A stretch of 7,009 nt of DNA, taken from an uncultured Clostridia bacterium. GTDB taxonomy: Bacteria; Bacillota; Clostridia; Lachnospirales; Bianqueaceae. The notes beneath the pieces are model-generated. The model saw only the letters and a list, made by a program, of their open reading frames with translations. It had not been told where the DNA came from and searched no databases. The stretch is taken from positions 1 through 7,009 of the forward strand of contig CANOUM010000083.1 in NCBI GenBank assembly GCA_947570515.1, given 5' to 3'. The translations under genes were made by a program, and so were the position numbers. Of this stretch, positions 5,628-7,009 are shown piece after piece; position 1 is the stretch's first letter, and every line of letters starts with the position of its first letter.

Positions 5628-6434
5628 TTATGAAAAGAAATCTTTGAGCGGCGGTTTGTCTTGAGTGGGAACATAGGTGAGCGGATCATACGAATGATAT
5701 TGAGGTAAAATGGAAATTTCGCGAGCAAGATCTGCGTTTCGGTAGTAATGCCACCGTATGCCGTAGGGGTTTAGCAAAAGAGGAGAAACCTTCCAGAATT
5801 TGCGGGCACAGTAGGCAAACATGAATGCGATGGTTTCATCGGAAGACTGGAGGTTTCGGTATTGATAGGTTTCAAATCGGAAGGCAGGGCCTCCGCCGTA
5901 AGTATACCCTTCGGAATCGGATTCTTTTTGGTAGCGAATTCCCCAATCACAGATGACGGGATTGATACAGGTGGGAAATGTCTCATGCTTTTCAATCTCA
6001 TCCATCAGCGGAAGTGTGTAAAATTTCTGTGCTACCGGAAGGAATGTCTTAAACCAGGCATGCATCTCATGGACACGTTTCATGAGCGCAGATTTTTGGA
6101 GCGTTTCATAATCCGGTACAGATAGATCAACAGATACGTATTTGGACCAATTTCGGATCTGATAGGTAAATCCATTGTTTTGACAATAGGCCTTGAGCAG
6201 ATCTTCTTCTATTGTTGCTTTATTCAAATGAAAAAATCCCGAATATTGAACGTCATAGGTACAGGTAAACGTAATATGCGGGAAAAGAGATGCGCGCAGA
6301 TGCGTACTAAAGGCATCTGCACGATATTGTATTTCATAATCGGTTTTGGGGCTTCCATCCATCCACCACAAAATGAAGACTTCTTCCAGCTCGCTGATCA
6401 TGCTGCGAAATCCGGGATATGTATTGCCGGTCAT
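5628..6434 (-). CDS. Hypothetical protein, no family recognised
   Basis: This is a 268-residue soluble protein without signal peptide or membrane helix. It is rich in aromatic residues (for example ILWWMDG near 21-27, and RFETYQYRN and IRWHYYRN in the C-terminal half), which suggests a folded cytoplasmic domain. I see no catalytic motif I can name. The frame is open to an ATG at 6476. The AGGAGG on the minus strand (plus-strand 6444-6449) lies 9 nt before the ATG at 6432-6434, and directly abuts an ATG at 6441-6443 with no spacer, so the start at 6434 is preferred. Coding is supported by the long open frame, ribosome binding site, own promoter (6482-6510) and terminator (5590-5622). It is convergent to the nuclease gene and divergent from the membrane-protein gene. 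A long, lone gene of unknown function in this spot could be a recent insertion, but nothing proves this. Confidence 0.78.
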   Translation of the reverse strand: MTGNTYPGFRSMISELEEVFILWWMDGSPKTDYEIQYRADAFSTHLRASLFPHITFTCTYDVQYSGFFHLNKATIEEDLLKAYCQNNGFTYQIRNWSKYVSVDLSVPDYETLQKSALMKRVHEMHAWFKTFLPVAQKFYTLPLMDEIEKHETFPTCINPVICDWGIRYQKESDSEGYTYGGGPAFRFETYQYRNLQSSDETIAFMFAYCARKFWKVSPLLLNPYGIRWHYYRNADLAREISILPQYHSYDPLTYVPTQDKPPLKDFFS

Positions 6435-6481
6435 TTCTACCATCCTCCTGTTTTGGATTTTTGAGACGGAATCCATCTACT

Positions 6482-6510
6482 ATCTTATCAAAAAAGTAAA
6501 TAAAAGTCTA
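6482..6510 (-). promoter_or_regulatory. Promoter of the minus-strand hypothetical gene
   Basis: Read on the minus strand, TAGACT (plus 6505-6510), a 17-bp spacer and TAAGAT (plus 6482-6487), preceded by TGA, make an extended -10 promoter. It lies about 50 bp before the chosen start codon, giving a short leader. Confidence 0.55.
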
Positions 6511-6511
6511 C

Positions 6512-6540
6512 TCTTTTTTTTTATTTCTGATAAAAAAAGA
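6512..6540. repeat. AT-rich inverted repeat between divergent promoters
   Basis: TCTTTTTTT (6512-6520) and AAAAAAAGA (6532-6540) are perfect 9-bp arms separated by 11 bp. They sit just upstream of both divergent -35 boxes. The tract may act as an UP element or a bent spacer; as an RNA hairpin it would be weak. Confidence 0.45.
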
Positions 6541-6543
6541 AAG

Positions 6544-6569
6544 TTTCAGCTTGTCCCCAAAAACTGAAA
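6544..6569. promoter_or_regulatory. Possible operator: TTTCAG-N14-CTGAAA
   Basis: TTTCAG (6544-6549) and CTGAAA (6564-6569) are inverted half-sites whose centres are 20 bp apart, about two helical turns. They flank and overlap the -35 box and spacer of the plus-strand promoter. Such a placement suits a dimeric repressor, but 6-bp half-sites can occur by chance. Confidence 0.3.
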
Positions 6570-6579
6570 ATGGTATAAT
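6551..6579 (+). promoter_or_regulatory. Promoter of the YczE/YitT-like membrane protein gene
   Basis: A perfect -10 box TATAAT (6574-6579) is preceded by TGG (extended -10). TTGTCC (6551-6556) lies 17 bp upstream as a partial -35. Transcription would start near 6586, giving a leader of about 110 nt. Confidence 0.75.
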
Positions 6580-6585
6580 CGTATT

Positions 6586-6696
6586 ACATGTCAACTCCCG
6601 GCCGGTCGCCATGCTGATTGTCTAGTCGGGGGGAACGTACATAAAAGACGGTCTGGGCAATATGGAAGAGAATCTGGGGATGAGGGAGAAAGAGAA
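6586..6696 (+). promoter_or_regulatory. Structured 5' leader, no known riboswitch recognised
   Basis: The transcript before the start codon contains GC-rich stretches unlike the AT-rich promoter beside it. CTCCCGGC (6595-6602) can pair with GTCGGGGG (6625-6632) over 8 positions using two G-U pairs, leaving a 22-nt apical loop. CCGGCCGG (6598-6605) is a palindrome that offers an alternative fold. A second, weaker pairing is ATTGTCT (6617-6623) with GGGCAAT (6655-6661). I compared it from memory with common riboswitch cores and found no match. No intrinsic terminator is visible, so any control would more likely be at translation. Confidence 0.3.
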
Positions 6697-7009
6697 ATGA
6701 ACCATGCAGGAAATTTTAAAAAACGTATTTTTATGACAACTGTCGGTGTGATCTTATGCGCTATAGCTGTAGGTTTTTTTAAATGCTCACAGTTCGGCGT
6801 AGATCCGTTTCAGTGCTTTGCCCAGGGCATCTGGGGCCGTTTTTTTGAGAACAAGACTGCGTATGGGACCTACTATACGGTGCTGAGCGGGATTTTGCTG
6901 CTGATCGATCTGGTGATTGCCAGAAGCTGCATGGGAGCTGCCACACTGGTAAATATGTTCCTGACAGGATATGTGGTTGATTTTTCCTGTACGGTGATCA
7001 ATCATTTTT
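6697..7009 (+). CDS. YczE/YyaS/YitT-family membrane protein, N-terminal part
   Basis: The gene is cut by the window end after 104 codons. It starts at ATG 6697 with GAGGGAG (6682-6688) and an 8-nt spacer. After a basic N-terminus (NFKKR, 6-10) come membrane segments at about residues 11-28, 59-75 and 82-100. GVDPFQCFAQGI (34-45), followed by a YGTYYTVLSGILLLID segment (56-71) and TLVNMFLTGYVVDF (83-96), fits the YczE/YyaS/YitT group of multi-pass membrane proteins, whose substrates are mostly unknown. It has its own promoter and long leader and is divergent from the hypothetical gene. Family membership is recalled from motif pattern, so the subfamily is uncertain. Confidence 0.8.
   Translation, partial: MNHAGNFKKRIFMTTVGVILCAIAVGFFKCSQFGVDPFQCFAQGIWGRFFENKTAYGTYYTVLSGILLLIDLVIARSCMGAATLVNMFLTGYVVDFSCTVINHF

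Noticed and set aside
6435..6476. Earlier starts at 6476 and 6443 for the minus-strand gene
   Set aside because: The AGGAGG lies downstream of the first and directly abuts the second; only the ATG at 6432-6434 has a proper spacer.
6662..6700. 12-residue upstream frame ending in an ATGA overlap with the membrane-protein gene
   Set aside because: No convincing ribosome binding site, and it is made of the purine-rich Shine-Dalgarno region itself; likely chance.
6787..7005. Minus-strand frame of 72 codons
   Set aside because: It is antisense to the membrane-protein coding sequence, which has a promoter, ribosome binding site and family motifs.

Overview
The window reads as chromosomal DNA of an anaerobic Firmicute, most likely a clostridium of the Lachnospiraceae. 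This is inferred from purine-rich ribosome binding sites (AGGAGG, GGAGG), the clostridial-type YebC N-terminus (MSGHSKFANIKHKKEK), short intrinsic terminators and consensus-like sigma-A promoters. There are seven clear protein genes (one cut by the window end), one candidate leader peptide, and no rRNA, tRNA, CRISPR array or insertion sequence.

Layout. Positions 1-222 hold no gene but a cluster of short hairpins, including a 44-bp direct repeat present twice with one mismatch. A YigZ/IMPACT-family gene follows (223-864). Next comes a nucleobase-salvage operon: a strong promoter (892-920), a roughly 150-nt leader with a possible 18-residue peptide and a terminator-like hairpin, then a 363-residue phosphoribosyltransferase-like protein (1076-2167) and a CodB-type cytosine/nucleobase permease (2188-3435). 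A yebC gene (3508-4230), which may have its own promoter, ends in an intrinsic terminator.

Positions 4289-5565 hold two overlapping genes: a small uncharacterised protein, and a lipoprotein with a DNA/RNA non-specific endonuclease domain and a C-terminal Cys/His zinc-site-like module. A bidirectional terminator (5590-5622) separates them from a convergent minus-strand gene of unknown function (5628-6434). The AT-rich region 6435-6696 carries two divergent promoters, an inverted repeat over the plus-strand -35 box and a roughly 110-nt leader. That leader precedes the start of a YczE/YyaS/YitT-type membrane protein that runs off the end.

How the genes may work together: permease and phosphoribosyltransferase plausibly import a base and convert it to a nucleotide, with expression possibly controlled in the leader. 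The surface nuclease could degrade extracellular nucleic acid. A link between the two is speculation. The most interesting points are the compensatory changes in the hairpin repeats, the leader of the phosphoribosyltransferase-permease operon, the unusual size of that phosphoribosyltransferase, and the small protein coupled to the nuclease.
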